Positions 36,643-45,974 of a stretch of 64,000 bases of DNA are shown piece after piece. The stretch's first letter is position 1; each line of letters starts with the position of its first letter. The stretch is from assembly GCF_000009985.1 (NCBI RefSeq), contig NC_007626.1:3465943-3529942 (forward strand), written 5' to 3'. The notes beneath the pieces were generated by a model. That model was not told where the DNA came from. It did not search any database and saw only the letters and a program-made list of their open reading frames with translations. A program made the translations under genes and the position numbers. This DNA is from Paramagnetospirillum magneticum AMB-1. Lineage in GTDB: Bacteria > Pseudomonadota > Alphaproteobacteria > Rhodospirillales > Magnetospirillaceae.

Positions 36643-39384
36643 ATGGTCAAGCGTATGTTGATCGACGCCACCCACCCGGAAGAGACCCGGGTCGTGGTCG
36701 TCAATGGAACCCGCCTGGAAGAACTGGATGTTGAGACATCCACCAAGCGGCAGCTGAAGGGTAACATTTATCTGGCCAAGGTGGTGAGGGTCGAACCCTC
36801 GCTTCAGGCTGCTTTCGTCGAGTACGGGGGCAACCGCCACGGCTTCCTCGCCTTCAGCGAAATCCACCCCGATTACTTCCAGATTCCGGTGGCCGACCGC
36901 CAGGCCCTGCTGGCCGCCCAGCGGGCCGAGGTGATGCGCGAAGCCACCAACGACCGCGACGAGGCCGAGGCCATCGGCGAAGGCCATCTGGCCGCCGAGG
37001 CGGTGGCCGAGCAGACCGATGGCTCCACCGTCGAGGACGCCCCCGCCGAGGCCGGCGAGAATGGCGAGGCGGCCGAACAGGCGCCGCGCAAGCGCCAGGT
37101 GGAGACCGTGGGCGGCGACGACGATGCCGAGAACGAGCGCCGCCGCGCCCGGCTGCTGCGCAACTACAAGATCCAGGAAGTGGTCAAGCGCCGCCAGATC
37201 ATGCTGGTCCAGGTGGTCAAGGAAGAGCGCGGCAACAAGGGCGCCGCTCTCACCACCTATCTGTCGCTGGCCGGCCGCTATTGCGTGCTGATGCCCAACA
37301 CCGCCCGGGGCGGCGGGGTGTCGCGCAAGATCGTCAGCGCCACCGACCGCCGCCGCCTGAAGTCCATCGCCAACGAGATGGACATTCCCGACGGCATGGC
37401 GGTGATCATCCGCACGGCGGGCTCGGAGCGCTCCAAGACCGAGATCAAGCGCGACTACGAATACCTGCTGCGCATGTGGGACAGCGTGCGCGAACTGACG
37501 CTCAAGTCCAGCGCTCCGGCCCTGGTCTATGAAGAGGCCAGCCTGATCAAGCGCTCGATCCGCGACCTGTATTCCCGCGACATCGACGAAGTGCTGGTGG
37601 ACGGCGACGAGGGCTATCGCCTGGCCAAGGACTACATGCGCATGCTGACGCCGTCGCATGCCAAGAAGGTCCAGCCCTACAAGGACCCGGTGATGCCCAT
37701 GTTCCACCGCTATCAGGTGGAAGCCCAGCTGGACGCCATGCATTCGCCGGTGGTCCAGTTGAAGTCGGGCGGCTACATCGTCATCAGCCAGACCGAGGCG
37801 CTGGTCGCCATCGACGTCAATTCGGGCCGCGCCACCAAGGAGCGCCACATCGAGGAGACGGCGCTGAAGACCAACATGGAGGCCGCCGACGAGGTGGCCC
37901 GCCAACTGCGCCTGCGCGATCTGGCCGGTCTGATTGTCATCGACTTCATCGACATGGAAGAGAACCGCAACAACCATGCGGTCGAACGCCGGATGAAGGA
38001 AGCGCTGAAGAACGACCGCGCCCGCATCCAGGTGGGCAAGATCAGCGCCTTCGGCCTGCTGGAACTGTCGCGCCAGCGCCTGCGCCCCTCGCTCCAGGAA
38101 ACCACCTTCAGCCCCTGCCCCCATTGTGGCGGTACCGGCCTGGTGCGTTCGGTGGAATCCGCGGCCGTGCACATCCTGCGCGCCATCGAGGAAGAGGGCA
38201 TCCGTCGCCGCTCGTCCGAGATCACCGTCTATGTCCCCACCGCCATCGCACTGTACATCCTGAACCAGAAGCGCTCGGCCCTGGCCGCCATCGAGGAGCG
38301 CTACGAGTTCGACGTGCTGCTGTCGGGCGATGACACCCTGATCCCGCCAGCCTTCCGCATGGACAAGGTCAAGGCGGAGTTCCGCCCCGACGAGCCGCCG
38401 CGCGCCGCCATCTCCATGGACGACGCCGCCCACCGCCCGCCCGCCGAGCCCGAGCCGGAAGAGGCCGAGGAGGAGGACGACGAGGACGAGGAAGAGGCCC
38501 AGCCCGAACGCTCGTCCCGTGCCAGGGAAGAGCGCGGCGAGGAGGACCCGGACAGCGAGGCCGGACGCAAGCGCCGCCGCCGCCGCCGCCGTCGGCGCAA
38601 GCCCGGCGATGACCGCCCCGAGCAGGACGGCGAGGCCGTGGCCGGTGACGAACAGCCGCGAGCCGAAGGCGAGTCGTCGGCCGAGGGCGAGGCTGAATCC
38701 GAGGACGATGAAGGCGATGCCGAGGGCGAGGGTGAAGGCACCCGGACCGAGGGGGGCGACGACGATCAGCCGCGCAAGCGCCGTCGTGGCCGCCGTGGCG
38801 GCCGCCGTCGGCGTCGCCGTGATGGCGAGGGCGAGGGTGAAGGTGCCGAAGCCGGTGAAGGTGGCGAGACCGCTGGAGCCGATGGAGCCGAAGGCGAAGG
38901 CGTCGAGGGCGTGACCGCCCCCGAGGCCGAGACCGTCGCGGCCGCGCCGCAGGACGCCGCTGCCGAGGAAGCCGCCGCCGTCGTGGAAGAGGCAGCCCCC
39001 GCCGCCGAGGAAAAGCCCAAGCGCAAGCGCGCTCCGGCCAAGAAGAAGGCCGAGGCCAAGCCCGAAGGCGCCGCCCCGGAGGAGGCCCCCGCCACCGCCG
39101 AGGAGAAGCCCAAGCGCAAGCGTGCCCCGGCCAAGAAGAAGGTCGACGCCAAGGCTGAAGCGGCGCCCGCCGAGATCGCCGTGATCGAGGCCCCGGTGGC
39201 TGAGAGTGTCGTCGCCGAGCCCGAGGTTGTCGCCGCCGAGCCGGTGGCTGCCGCCCCCGAGCCTGTCGTCGTGGCCGAGGAGCCGGTGATTGCCGTCTCC
39301 GCCCCTGCGCCTCAGACCGAGGCCGAGCCGCCGGCGCCGGCCAAGCCGCCGCGCAAGGGCTGGTGGAACCGCCTGATGTCCTGA
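36643..39384 (+). CDS. rne: Ribonuclease E
   Basis: Main endonuclease of RNA decay and processing. 913 residues from ATG 36643 behind GGAGAG. S1 domain at ~37-150, interrupted by an acidic insertion (EAIGEGHLAAEAVAEQTDGS...), then the RNase-H-like and catalytic region with VAIDVNSGRATKERHIEETA and IVIDFIDMEENRNNH (the metal-binding aspartates) and the Zn-link CPHCGGTG. The last ~330 residues are disordered: alternating acidic and arginine blocks and two copies of a KPKRKRAPAKKK motif, probably the degradosome and RNA-binding scaffold. Confidence 0.96.
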   Translation: MVKRMLIDATHPEETRVVVVNGTRLEELDVETSTKRQLKGNIYLAKVVRVEPSLQAAFVEYGGNRHGFLAFSEIHPDYFQIPVADRQALLAAQRAEVMREATNDRDEAEAIGEGHLAAEAVAEQTDGSTVEDAPAEAGENGEAAEQAPRKRQVETVGGDDDAENERRRARLLRNYKIQEVVKRRQIMLVQVVKEERGNKGAALTTYLSLAGRYCVLMPNTARGGGVSRKIVSATDRRRLKSIANEMDIPDGMAVIIRTAGSERSKTEIKRDYEYLLRMWDSVRELTLKSSAPALVYEEASLIKRSIRDLYSRDIDEVLVDGDEGYRLAKDYMRMLTPSHAKKVQPYKDPVMPMFHRYQVEAQLDAMHSPVVQLKSGGYIVISQTEALVAIDVNSGRATKERHIEETALKTNMEAADEVARQLRLRDLAGLIVIDFIDMEENRNNHAVERRMKEALKNDRARIQVGKISAFGLLELSRQRLRPSLQETTFSPCPHCGGTGLVRSVESAAVHILRAIEEEGIRRRSSEITVYVPTAIALYILNQKRSALAAIEERYEFDVLLSGDDTLIPPAFRMDKVKAEFRPDEPPRAAISMDDAAHRPPAEPEPEEAEEEDDEDEEEAQPERSSRAREERGEEDPDSEAGRKRRRRRRRRRKPGDDRPEQDGEAVAGDEQPRAEGESSAEGEAESEDDEGDAEGEGEGTRTEGGDDDQPRKRRRGRRGGRRRRRRDGEGEGEGAEAGEGGETAGADGAEGEGVEGVTAPEAETVAAAPQDAAAEEAAAVVEEAAPAAEEKPKRKRAPAKKKAEAKPEGAAPEEAPATAEEKPKRKRAPAKKKVDAKAEAAPAEIAVIEAPVAESVVAEPEVVAAEPVAAAPEPVVVAEEPVIAVSAPAPQTEAEPPAPAKPPRKGWWNRLMS

Positions 39385-39394
39385 TTCGACATGT

Positions 39395-39420
39395 GCGGCC
39401 CCCGGTTCGCCGGGGGCCGC
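39395..39420 (+). terminator. Hairpin terminator of rne
   Basis: GCGGCCCCCGG-TTCG-CCGGGGGCCGC, an 11-bp perfect stem with a UUCG loop, ten bases after the rne stop. No T-run. Confidence 0.65.
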
Positions 39421-39447
39421 CTGTCGCAGCAGAGGGACCCGCCGCGC

Positions 39448-40104
39448 ATGAGGAGTGTTCGTTCGCTCATCGCAGCCTTTGCCCTGCTGGTTGCCGCCAA
39501 GGCGGCGGTGGCCATGCCCCATTTCCTGGCCAAGCAGACCGACCAGAGCCTCTCGTTCACCGTGACGCGCAACGGCGGCGCCATCGGCTACCACAATTTC
39601 GTCTTCCGGCCACGCAAGGGCGGAGTCGAGGTTCGGGTGGAAGCGGATATCCGGGTGAGCTTCCTGCTCATCCCGTTCTTCGTCTTCGAGCAGCAGGGCG
39701 TCGAGATCTGGGAAAGTGGCCGCCTCGTCTCCATGGACTACGTCACCAATGACGACGGCGCCCGCCACTCGGTCAAGGCCGAGAGGGCCGGGAGCCGCCT
39801 GCGGGTTTCGGTGGACGGCAAGCCCCCCACCACCCATCCCGAGATGCTTCCCGGTTCCCTGTGGTATCCGCCAAGCCCCGACACCACCATGATGCTCGAT
39901 CCCGGTGATGGCAGCCCGACGCCGCTGAAGGTTCAGGCGCTGGGCGAGGACACCATCTCGGTGCGGGGCAAGCCGACCCGGGCCACCCGCTGGCTGTGGG
40001 ATGACGGCCTGCGCCGGGAATTGTGGTACGATGCCGATCAGACCCTGGTCCAGGTATGGATCCGGGGCGATGACGGCTCGGACATCTATTACGTCCTCAG
40101 ATAG
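39448..40104 (+). CDS. DUF6134-like secreted protein
   Basis: 218 residues from ATG 39448. Signal peptide (RSVRSLIAAFALLVAAKAAV), then a beta-rich domain (SFTVTRNGGAIGYHNFVFRP, SFLLIPFFVFEQQGVEIWES) ending in LWYDADQTLVQVWIRGDDGS. The pattern matches DUF6134 periplasmic proteins of unknown function. It lies ten bases ahead of a two-component system, so it may be regulated with it or influence its signal. Confidence 0.75.
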   Translation: MRSVRSLIAAFALLVAAKAAVAMPHFLAKQTDQSLSFTVTRNGGAIGYHNFVFRPRKGGVEVRVEADIRVSFLLIPFFVFEQQGVEIWESGRLVSMDYVTNDDGARHSVKAERAGSRLRVSVDGKPPTTHPEMLPGSLWYPPSPDTTMMLDPGDGSPTPLKVQALGEDTISVRGKPTRATRWLWDDGLRRELWYDADQTLVQVWIRGDDGSDIYYVLR

Positions 40105-40113
40105 GCTTGGCCC

Positions 40114-40791
40114 ATGCGCATTCTGCTGGTGGAGGATAACGACCGCCTGGCCGAGTTCATCTCGGCGGGGCTGAAAAGCGCCGGCTTCGTGCCCGACGTG
40201 TTCGGCACCGTGGCCGACGCCACCGCCGCCTTCGAATCCGCCGCCTATCAGGCGGCCATCCTGGACCTCGGGCTGCCCGACGGTGACGGCCTGGACATCG
40301 TCCGCGCCCAGCGGGCCAAGGCGGCGCCTTGCCCCATCATGGTGCTGACCGCCCGCGACCGCGTCAGCGACCGGGTCTCGGGGCTCAATGCCGGAGCCGA
40401 CGACTACCTGCTGAAGCCCTTCGCCATGGAAGAGCTGATCGCCCGCCTGCGCGCCATCCTGCGGCGGCCGGGGGCGGCGCTGTCGGTGGAGCTGTCGCTG
40501 GGCAACCTGACCTTCGACACCGCCGGGCGCGAGGTGCGGGTGGACGGCCAGTTGGTGGCCATGCCGCGGCGCGAGATGGAGATGCTCGAACATCTGCTGC
40601 GCCGCTCGGGCAAGGTGGTGTCCAAGCGCTCGCTGGAAGAGGGGCTGTACGGCTTCGACGACGACGTCACCCCCAATTCGGTGGAAGTGCTGGTCTCGCG
40701 CCTGCGCAAGCGGCTGCAGCAGACGGGGGCGGGGGTCACCGTCCACACCCTGCGCGGCATCGGTTACATGCTGGCGGACGGCGCTTCTTGA
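40114..40791 (+). CDS. OmpR-family response regulator
   Basis: 225 residues. Receiver at 1-115 with ILLVEDNDRL acidic pair, phospho-Asp in AILDLGLPDGDGLD, Thr in MVLTARDR and Lys in YLLKPFAME. Winged-helix OmpR/PhoB output at ~125-220 (MPRREMEMLEHLLRRSGKVV, NSVEVLVSRLRKRLQQ). Resembles QseB/TctD types. The stop overlaps the kinase start codon (TTGA). Confidence 0.96.
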   Translation: MRILLVEDNDRLAEFISAGLKSAGFVPDVFGTVADATAAFESAAYQAAILDLGLPDGDGLDIVRAQRAKAAPCPIMVLTARDRVSDRVSGLNAGADDYLLKPFAMEELIARLRAILRRPGAALSVELSLGNLTFDTAGREVRVDGQLVAMPRREMEMLEHLLRRSGKVVSKRSLEEGLYGFDDDVTPNSVEVLVSRLRKRLQQTGAGVTVHTLRGIGYMLADGAS

Positions 40792-42158
40792 TCCGCCAAC
40801 CGCCGGCCATCCTGTGGCGCATCGTCGTCCGCCTGTCACTGACCACCCTCGTCGCCATCGTGATGGCCTATTCCTGGCTGTGGTGGAAGTACCACTCGGT
40901 CACCGAGGTCATGCGCGACACCTATCTGATCGAGCAGGCCATCGCCATCCGCAATCAGGTGACCGTCCGGCCCGACGGCCGGATCACCGTGGATCTGCCT
41001 CCCATTCAGACGGCTTCCTATGCCGAGTCGGAGGGCTCGCTGCGCTTCGCCGTCCGCCTGCGATCCAGCGGCGCCATCCTGGCCCAGGCCGGCGAGCCGG
41101 TGGGGCCAGCCCCCGAGATGGGCGACGGCCCCCGCCTCTATCGCAGCAATCCCGACGGGCCTGGTCCGGTGCTGATGTTCGGCGCCGCCGTGCTGCTCAC
41201 CTCCCCGGCGGGCGAATTGGTCATCCAGGTGGAGGAAAGCGGCAGCGATTTCGACGCCATGACCCGCTCGCTGGTGGAGCGCTTCGCCAAGGAGGGCGGC
41301 TGGTTGGGCGCCCCGTTCCTGTTGGCCATGCTGCTGGTCAGCCTGGTAACCATCCGCAATTCCCTGCTGCCGCTGAAGCGCCTGTCCGAGCAGGCCGCCG
41401 CCATCGGACCGGCCAGCACCGACATCCGCCTGCCCGAAGCCCAGGTCCCGCGTGAGATCCTGCCGCTGGTTCACGCCGTCAACAGTGCTCTCGACCGCAT
41501 CGAGGCCGGGTTCCGCATCCAGCGGGATTTCACCGCCGATGCCGCCCACGAGCTGCGCACCCCCCTGGCCGTGCTGCGCGCCCACGTGGAAACCTTGCCC
41601 GACCCCGCCATCCGCGAGGCCCTGGTCCGCGACGTGGATTCCATGACCCGTCTGATCGCCCAGTTGCTGGCGGTGGCCCGTGCCGAGGCCCTGACCATCG
41701 CCATGGACGAACAGGCCGATCTCAACGCCATCGCCGTGGACGTGGGCACCTTTCTGGCCCCCATGGCCCTCAGGCAGCGGCGCATGATCGAGGTCATCGA
41801 AGCGCCGCGCCCCTGCCTCGTCACCGCCAACGCCGAGGCGGTGTTCAACGCCGTCCGCAATCTGGTGGAAAACGCCCTCACTCACGCGCCCAGCGACACC
41901 ACGGTCACCGTCCGGGTGGAAGCCCCCGCCAGTCTGCTGGTCGAGGATTGCGGCCCCGGCGTCCCCGCCGAACTGCGCGAACGCATCTTCCAGCGCTTCT
42001 GGCGGGCGGAACGGCGCAAGAGCGGCTCGGGTCTGGGACTGGCCATCGTGCGCGAGATCATGCTTGCCCATGGCGGCCGGGTCGAGGTGGGCGACCGCCC
42101 CGGTGGCGGCGCGGTGTTTTCCCTGCACTTTCCCGATCAGGGTGCCCAGCGGCGATAG
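40788..42158 (+). CDS. Sensor histidine kinase
   Basis: 456 residues starting at TTG 40788, which overlaps the regulator stop by four bases. Two membrane helices (about 12-30 and 175-195) enclose a periplasmic sensor domain of some 145 residues. A HAMP-like segment is followed by the H-box FTADAAHELRTPLAVLRAHV, N-box NLVENALTHAP, and G-boxes VEDCGPGVP and SGSGLGLAIV. TctE/QseC-like layout. Its last 22 coding bases overlap the end of the convergent MFS gene. Confidence 0.94.
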   Translation: MIRQPPAILWRIVVRLSLTTLVAIVMAYSWLWWKYHSVTEVMRDTYLIEQAIAIRNQVTVRPDGRITVDLPPIQTASYAESEGSLRFAVRLRSSGAILAQAGEPVGPAPEMGDGPRLYRSNPDGPGPVLMFGAAVLLTSPAGELVIQVEESGSDFDAMTRSLVERFAKEGGWLGAPFLLAMLLVSLVTIRNSLLPLKRLSEQAAAIGPASTDIRLPEAQVPREILPLVHAVNSALDRIEAGFRIQRDFTADAAHELRTPLAVLRAHVETLPDPAIREALVRDVDSMTRLIAQLLAVARAEALTIAMDEQADLNAIAVDVGTFLAPMALRQRRMIEVIEAPRPCLVTANAEAVFNAVRNLVENALTHAPSDTTVTVRVEAPASLLVEDCGPGVPAELRERIFQRFWRAERRKSGSGLGLAIVREIMLAHGGRVEVGDRPGGGAVFSLHFPDQGAQRR

Positions 42159-43366
42159 GCCAACGCGCCCAGGATGCAGGCGACTCCGCCCAGGGCCACG
42201 GTGGGCTGGGGGCCGATCCGCTCGGACAGCAAGCCCGCCAAAAGCGATCCCGACGGCGTCGCCACCATGAAGGTCATGGAGTAAAGCGCCATGGTCCGCG
42301 CCCGGAAGGCATCGGGCACCAGCATCTGCACCAGAATCTGCGACGCGGTGTTGTGGGCCACCAGCGCCATGCCCGCCAGGGCCAGCAGCCCCATGGACAG
42401 CATGCCCCAGCGCGACAGGGCGAAGGCCACCAGGGCGACACCGAAGGCGCACAGGCCCCAGGCCACCCGCCCCCGCGACGCTCCCTGCATCGGCCCGGCC
42501 ACCGCCAGGGAGGCGGCCAGGGCGCCCGCCCCCGCCGCGCTCATGAGCAGACCCAGCATTTCCGGCCCCCCCGCCAGCACCCGGTCGGCGAACACCGGCA
42601 TCAGCACGGAAAACGACATGCCCATCAGGCCCGACAGCCCCAGCATGGCCATCAGCGCCAGGATGGGGCCATGCCCGGCCACGAAGGCAATTCCCTCCCG
42701 GACCCGTGCCAGCATGCTTTCGCCCGCCGGCCCACCCGTGGCTGACGCCGGTTCGGCCATCACGGCCAGGGCGATGATCACGCCCAGGAAGCTCACCGCA
42801 TTGAGCGCGAAGCACCAGCCCTCGCCCAGGGCCGCCACCAGGGCGCCGGCCAGGGCCGGGGCCACCAGCCGGGCCGCGTTGAAGATGGAGGCGTCCAGCG
42901 CCACGGCGCTCCCCAGATCCTCCTTGCCCACCAGATCCACGGTAAAGGCCTGGCGAGCCGGAATATCCACGGCGTTGATGATGCCGAACAGCACGGCCAG
43001 GGCCAACACGTGCCAGATCTGCACCCATCCGGCCAGGGTCAGGGCCGCCAGCCCCGCCGCCTGCAGCAGAAAAGCCCCCTGGGTCATCAGGATCAGCCGG
43101 CGACGCGGCACGCGGTCGGCCACCGCGCCTCCCAGCAATCCGAAGATGAAGACCGGAATCTGCCCGACGAACGCCACCAGACCCAGCATCTCGGCCGAGC
43201 CGGTCAGGCGATAGACCAGCCAGCTTTGCGCCACCATCTGCATCCACGACCCCATCAGCGAAACGGCCTGGCCACAAAAGAACAGGCGGTAGCCGGGATG
43301 GCGGAGCGCATGCCCCCAGGGGCGCCGCTTAGGGCTGGGATGAGTGTCGGTCATGACGGTCATCAT
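42137..43366 (-). CDS. MFS transporter
   Basis: 409 residues, about 12 membrane helices. The start resembles EntS-type MFS_3 exporters (LRHPGYRLFFCGQAVSLMGS), with GGAVADRVPRRRLILMTQGA as the loop 2-3 motif. Likely substrates are small molecules; the sequence alone gives none. The stop lies inside the histidine kinase coding region (22-bp convergent overlap). The start is 52 bases from the divergent PfkB kinase. Confidence 0.9.
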   Translation of the reverse strand: MMTVMTDTHPSPKRRPWGHALRHPGYRLFFCGQAVSLMGSWMQMVAQSWLVYRLTGSAEMLGLVAFVGQIPVFIFGLLGGAVADRVPRRRLILMTQGAFLLQAAGLAALTLAGWVQIWHVLALAVLFGIINAVDIPARQAFTVDLVGKEDLGSAVALDASIFNAARLVAPALAGALVAALGEGWCFALNAVSFLGVIIALAVMAEPASATGGPAGESMLARVREGIAFVAGHGPILALMAMLGLSGLMGMSFSVLMPVFADRVLAGGPEMLGLLMSAAGAGALAASLAVAGPMQGASRGRVAWGLCAFGVALVAFALSRWGMLSMGLLALAGMALVAHNTASQILVQMLVPDAFRARTMALYSMTFMVATPSGSLLAGLLSERIGPQPTVALGGVACILGALAYRRWAP

Positions 43367-43418
43367 GGCATCCCCCGGCGTTTGGAGCTATCCTGAGGGG
43401 AGATCGAGGGAGGCTGTG

Positions 43419-44288
43419 GTGGCACGAATCGTGGTCCTGGGCAGTGTGGCCCGCGACGAGGTCATCCGACTGGATCATCGCCTGCGGGAAGGCGCCCATC
43501 TGCAGGGCGCCCCGCCCCTTGCCCGGCTGGGCGGCGGCGGCGCCAATACCGCCATCGCGCTGACTCACGCCGGCCACGAGGTCTCCCTGGTGGCGGCGGT
43601 AGGCACCGACCCCCTGGCCGACGAGTTGCTGGCCGAGCTGGCGCGCCATGGCGTCGATATCGGCCCGGTGACCCGCATTTCCGGCCCCAGCACCCATTCC
43701 CTGGTCCTGCTGGACCCCGAGGGCGAACGCACCATCGTCAATCTGACCCGGGCGCGGGAAAGCCGGCCGCCCCGGCGCCTGCTGGATCTGGCGGCCGATT
43801 GCGTCTATGTGCGCTCCAACGGTCAGGTCCTGGAGGATCTGCTGCGGGAAAAGGCGGCGCTGTGCCCCATCATCGCCCAGATCCGGCCGCTGGAAGACGG
43901 TCTGCTTCCCGCCCAGGTTCTGGTCGGCTCCCACGGTGACCTCGATGCCGACCTGCTGTCCAATCCCCTGGAAGCGGGGCGCCAACTGGCCGGCGACATC
44001 CTGCGTTGGGTGGTGATCACCCACGGCGAGGAAGGAGCCGAAGCCTTCGGCGTCGATGGCCGGCGCCTGCGGGCCACCGCCCCGGACGTGGAGGTGGTCG
44101 ACACCACCGGAGCCGGCGACGCCTTTGCCGCCGGGCTGGCCCACGCCCTGGCCCTGGGGCTGGACATGGAGCGGGCCCTGCCCCTGGCGGTGGGCTGGGG
44201 CGCCGCCAAGGTGACCCGACCGGGATCGTTCCTCGACCGCGAGACCGTGCGCGAGATTCTCAAATCGGCCCCGGGGCCGCGCCTTTAA
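43419..44288 (+). CDS. PfkB-family carbohydrate kinase
   Basis: 289 residues from GTG 43419, with GAGGGAGG five bases upstream. Ribokinase fold: glycine-rich ARLGGGGANTAIALTHAGHE, and the C-terminal DTTGAGDAFAAGLAHALALG anion hole with the catalytic Asp. The substrate (a sugar, nucleoside or similar) cannot be read from the sequence. The facing transaldolase gene hints at sugar-phosphate chemistry but is convergent, not in the operon. Confidence 0.92.
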   Translation: MARIVVLGSVARDEVIRLDHRLREGAHLQGAPPLARLGGGGANTAIALTHAGHEVSLVAAVGTDPLADELLAELARHGVDIGPVTRISGPSTHSLVLLDPEGERTIVNLTRARESRPPRRLLDLAADCVYVRSNGQVLEDLLREKAALCPIIAQIRPLEDGLLPAQVLVGSHGDLDADLLSNPLEAGRQLAGDILRWVVITHGEEGAEAFGVDGRRLRATAPDVEVVDTTGAGDAFAAGLAHALALGLDMERALPLAVGWGAAKVTRPGSFLDRETVREILKSAPGPRL

Positions 44289-44310
44289 CAGGCTGCCGGA
44301 GACTCCGCTT

Positions 44311-44447
44311 CGGGGGCTTTCGCCCCCGAGCCCCCAACCGGGAAGCACAGCTTCCCGAACCCTTCAGTTTTCAAAAACTCGAGGCTCGGAGGCTGTGCCT
44401 CCGAACGGGTCAGGGCGGGTGCCCTGCCGCGCAAACGGGACTTTTCC
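44311..44447. repeat. Composite palindromic repeat, long form (copy 3)
   Basis: CGGGGGCTTTCGCCCCCG, CCAACCGGGAAGCACAGC, a TTCAGTTTTCAAAAAC centre, CGGAGGCTGTGCCTCCG and AGGGCGGGTGCCCT. Between the convergent PfkB kinase and transaldolase. Close match to 31300-31450. Confidence 0.8.
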
Positions 44448-44455
44448 ACACCCAA

Positions 44456-45112
44456 CTAAAGAATCGACTGCCCGGTCTTGGCCCAATCGGCCATGAAGGC
44501 GGCCAGGCCCTTGTCGGTCAGGGGATGCTGATACATCTGCCGCAGCACCGCCGCCGGCATGGTGACCACGTGGGCGCCCAGGCGGGCCGCCTCGGTCACA
44601 TGCATGGGGTGGCGGATGGAGGCGGCCAGCACCTCGGTGCGGAAGGCCGGGTATTCCCGGTAGATGGAAACGATGTCAGCGATCAGTTCCATGCCGTCCT
44701 GGCCGATGTCGTCCAGACGTCCGACGAAAGGCGAGATAAAGGCGGCGCCGGCCTTGGCAGCCAGAATGGCCTGGTTGGCCGAGAAGCACAGGGTGACGTT
44801 GACCCGGACGCCGTCGTCGGACAGCACCTTGCAGGTCTTGAGCCCGGCCGGGGTCAGCGGCACCTTGACCGCCACGTTGGGACGAAGGGCGGCCAGCTTG
44901 CGGCCTTCGGCCAGCATGGTGTCGAAATCGGTGGCGGCCACCTCGGCCGAGATGGGGCCGGGCACGATGTCGCAGATCTCGGCGATGACGTCGAGAATCT
45001 TGCGCCCCGACTTGGCGATCAGCGACGGGTTAGTGGTCACGCCGTCCACCAGTCCGGTGGCGGCCAGCTCGCGGATTTCGGCGACTTCGGCGGTATCGAT
45101 GAAGAACTTCAT
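44456..45112 (-). CDS. Small transaldolase / fructose-6-phosphate aldolase
   Basis: 218 residues from ATG 45112 (MKFFIDTAEVAEIRELAATG), the compact TalC/FSA-type class I aldolase. Schiff-base Lys in NVAVKVPLTPAGLK; GVTTNPSLIAKSG and NVTLCFSANQAILAAKAGA are signatures. These enzymes act as transaldolase in the pentose phosphate pathway or split fructose-6-phosphate; the two roles cannot be told apart here. An upstream ATG at 45172 is less likely. Confidence 0.95.
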   Translation of the reverse strand: MKFFIDTAEVAEIRELAATGLVDGVTTNPSLIAKSGRKILDVIAEICDIVPGPISAEVAATDFDTMLAEGRKLAALRPNVAVKVPLTPAGLKTCKVLSDDGVRVNVTLCFSANQAILAAKAGAAFISPFVGRLDDIGQDGMELIADIVSIYREYPAFRTEVLAASIRHPMHVTEAARLGAHVVTMPAAVLRQMYQHPLTDKGLAAFMADWAKTGQSIL

Positions 45113-45185
45113 ATGCGGCCCCCAGGCGTTCGTGTGCGGGCCACAGACTACCAGGGAGGCGGCAGGCGTCAATCGCCGGGGAAGG

Positions 45186-45473
45186 TCAATCGGCGGCGCG
45201 CTTCAGCACCTCGGTGATGGTCACCGCCAGATGATCCTCGACCACCACCACTTCGGCGCGGCAGACCTTCTTGCGGTTGACGTAGAGATCGACGGGATCA
45301 TTGACCTTGCGATCCAGCTCCACCACGGCACCGCGGCCCAGCTTGAGGAGCTGGGCGATGGGCAGGTTGGCGGTTCCCAGCACCGCCGAGAGCTCCACCG
45401 AGACGTCATAGACCGCCTCGCGGTTGTCTCCCAGACCCAGGGCTGCGTTGATCGCGTCGTCGCTGTTGGCCAT
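45186..45473 (-). CDS. fliN: FliN-like flagellar switch protein
   Basis: 95 residues making essentially one SpoA/FliN C-ring domain: VYDVSVELSAVLGTANLPIA, LLKLGRGAVVELDRKVNDPV, DLYVNRKKVCRAEVVVVEDH. FliN controls rotation direction at the cytoplasmic face of the motor. It is shorter than E. coli FliN (137) because the N-terminal extension is missing, as in many alphaproteobacteria. No other flagellar gene is next to it. Confidence 0.9.
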   Translation of the reverse strand: MANSDDAINAALGLGDNREAVYDVSVELSAVLGTANLPIAQLLKLGRGAVVELDRKVNDPVDLYVNRKKVCRAEVVVVEDHLAVTITEVLKRAAD

Positions 45474-45641
45474 CTCGCCTCATCCTTTTGGCCCAGAATA
45501 CGCGGGCCTTTACAATATAGAGCATATCCGGCATTTCCGAACATCCGGTTAACCGGACGTTCGGATAGAGTTGCATATTGGAGACGGTTGCGATCGGGTG
45601 ATCAGCCCCGCTATGATCCGCCCCGGGCAGAGGAAGGGCGC

Positions 45642-45974
45642 ATGAGCACTGAAATCTACTCCTGCCGCGACGGCCAGGACCTCAAGCAGGGCAAGCTCGA
45701 CTATTCCGACATCGATGATCGCGAAACCGCCGAGATCGATGCCAAGCGACGCTGCAAGCTTGATCCCACCATCAAGAGGGTTGCCTATTACAAGGTTGCC
45801 GCTGATGGCGACTTCCGCATGTTCTTCTCCTACACCAATCCCCATTGCAAGCCGGCCCCCAAGGCGAAGCCGGTCAGCCTGGCGACCGCCGCCCGCAAGG
45901 CGGCACCCAAGAAGAAGCCTGAACCCAAGCCGGGTCTGCTCGCGCGGCTGAAGAAATCGATCGGCCTCACGTGA
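45642..45974 (+). CDS. Hypothetical basic protein (110 aa)
   Basis: 110 residues from ATG 45642, with AGGAAGG upstream. The first ~75 residues form a small domain with three cysteines (YSCRDGQDL, KRRCKLDP, NPHCKPA); the rest is Lys/Pro-rich (KAAPKKKPEPKPGLLARLKK), likely a disordered, nucleic-acid- or surface-binding tail. The stop overlaps the hydrolase start (GTGA). Unknown family. Confidence 0.75.
   Translation: MSTEIYSCRDGQDLKQGKLDYSDIDDRETAEIDAKRRCKLDPTIKRVAYYKVAADGDFRMFFSYTNPHCKPAPKAKPVSLATAARKAAPKKKPEPKPGLLARLKKSIGLT

Noticed and set aside
36640..40839. Very long (about 1400 codons) minus-strand frame opposite rne
   Set aside because: It is the antisense of RNase E and the regulator genes; its His/Gly-rich translation is the usual shadow of a GC-rich coding strand.
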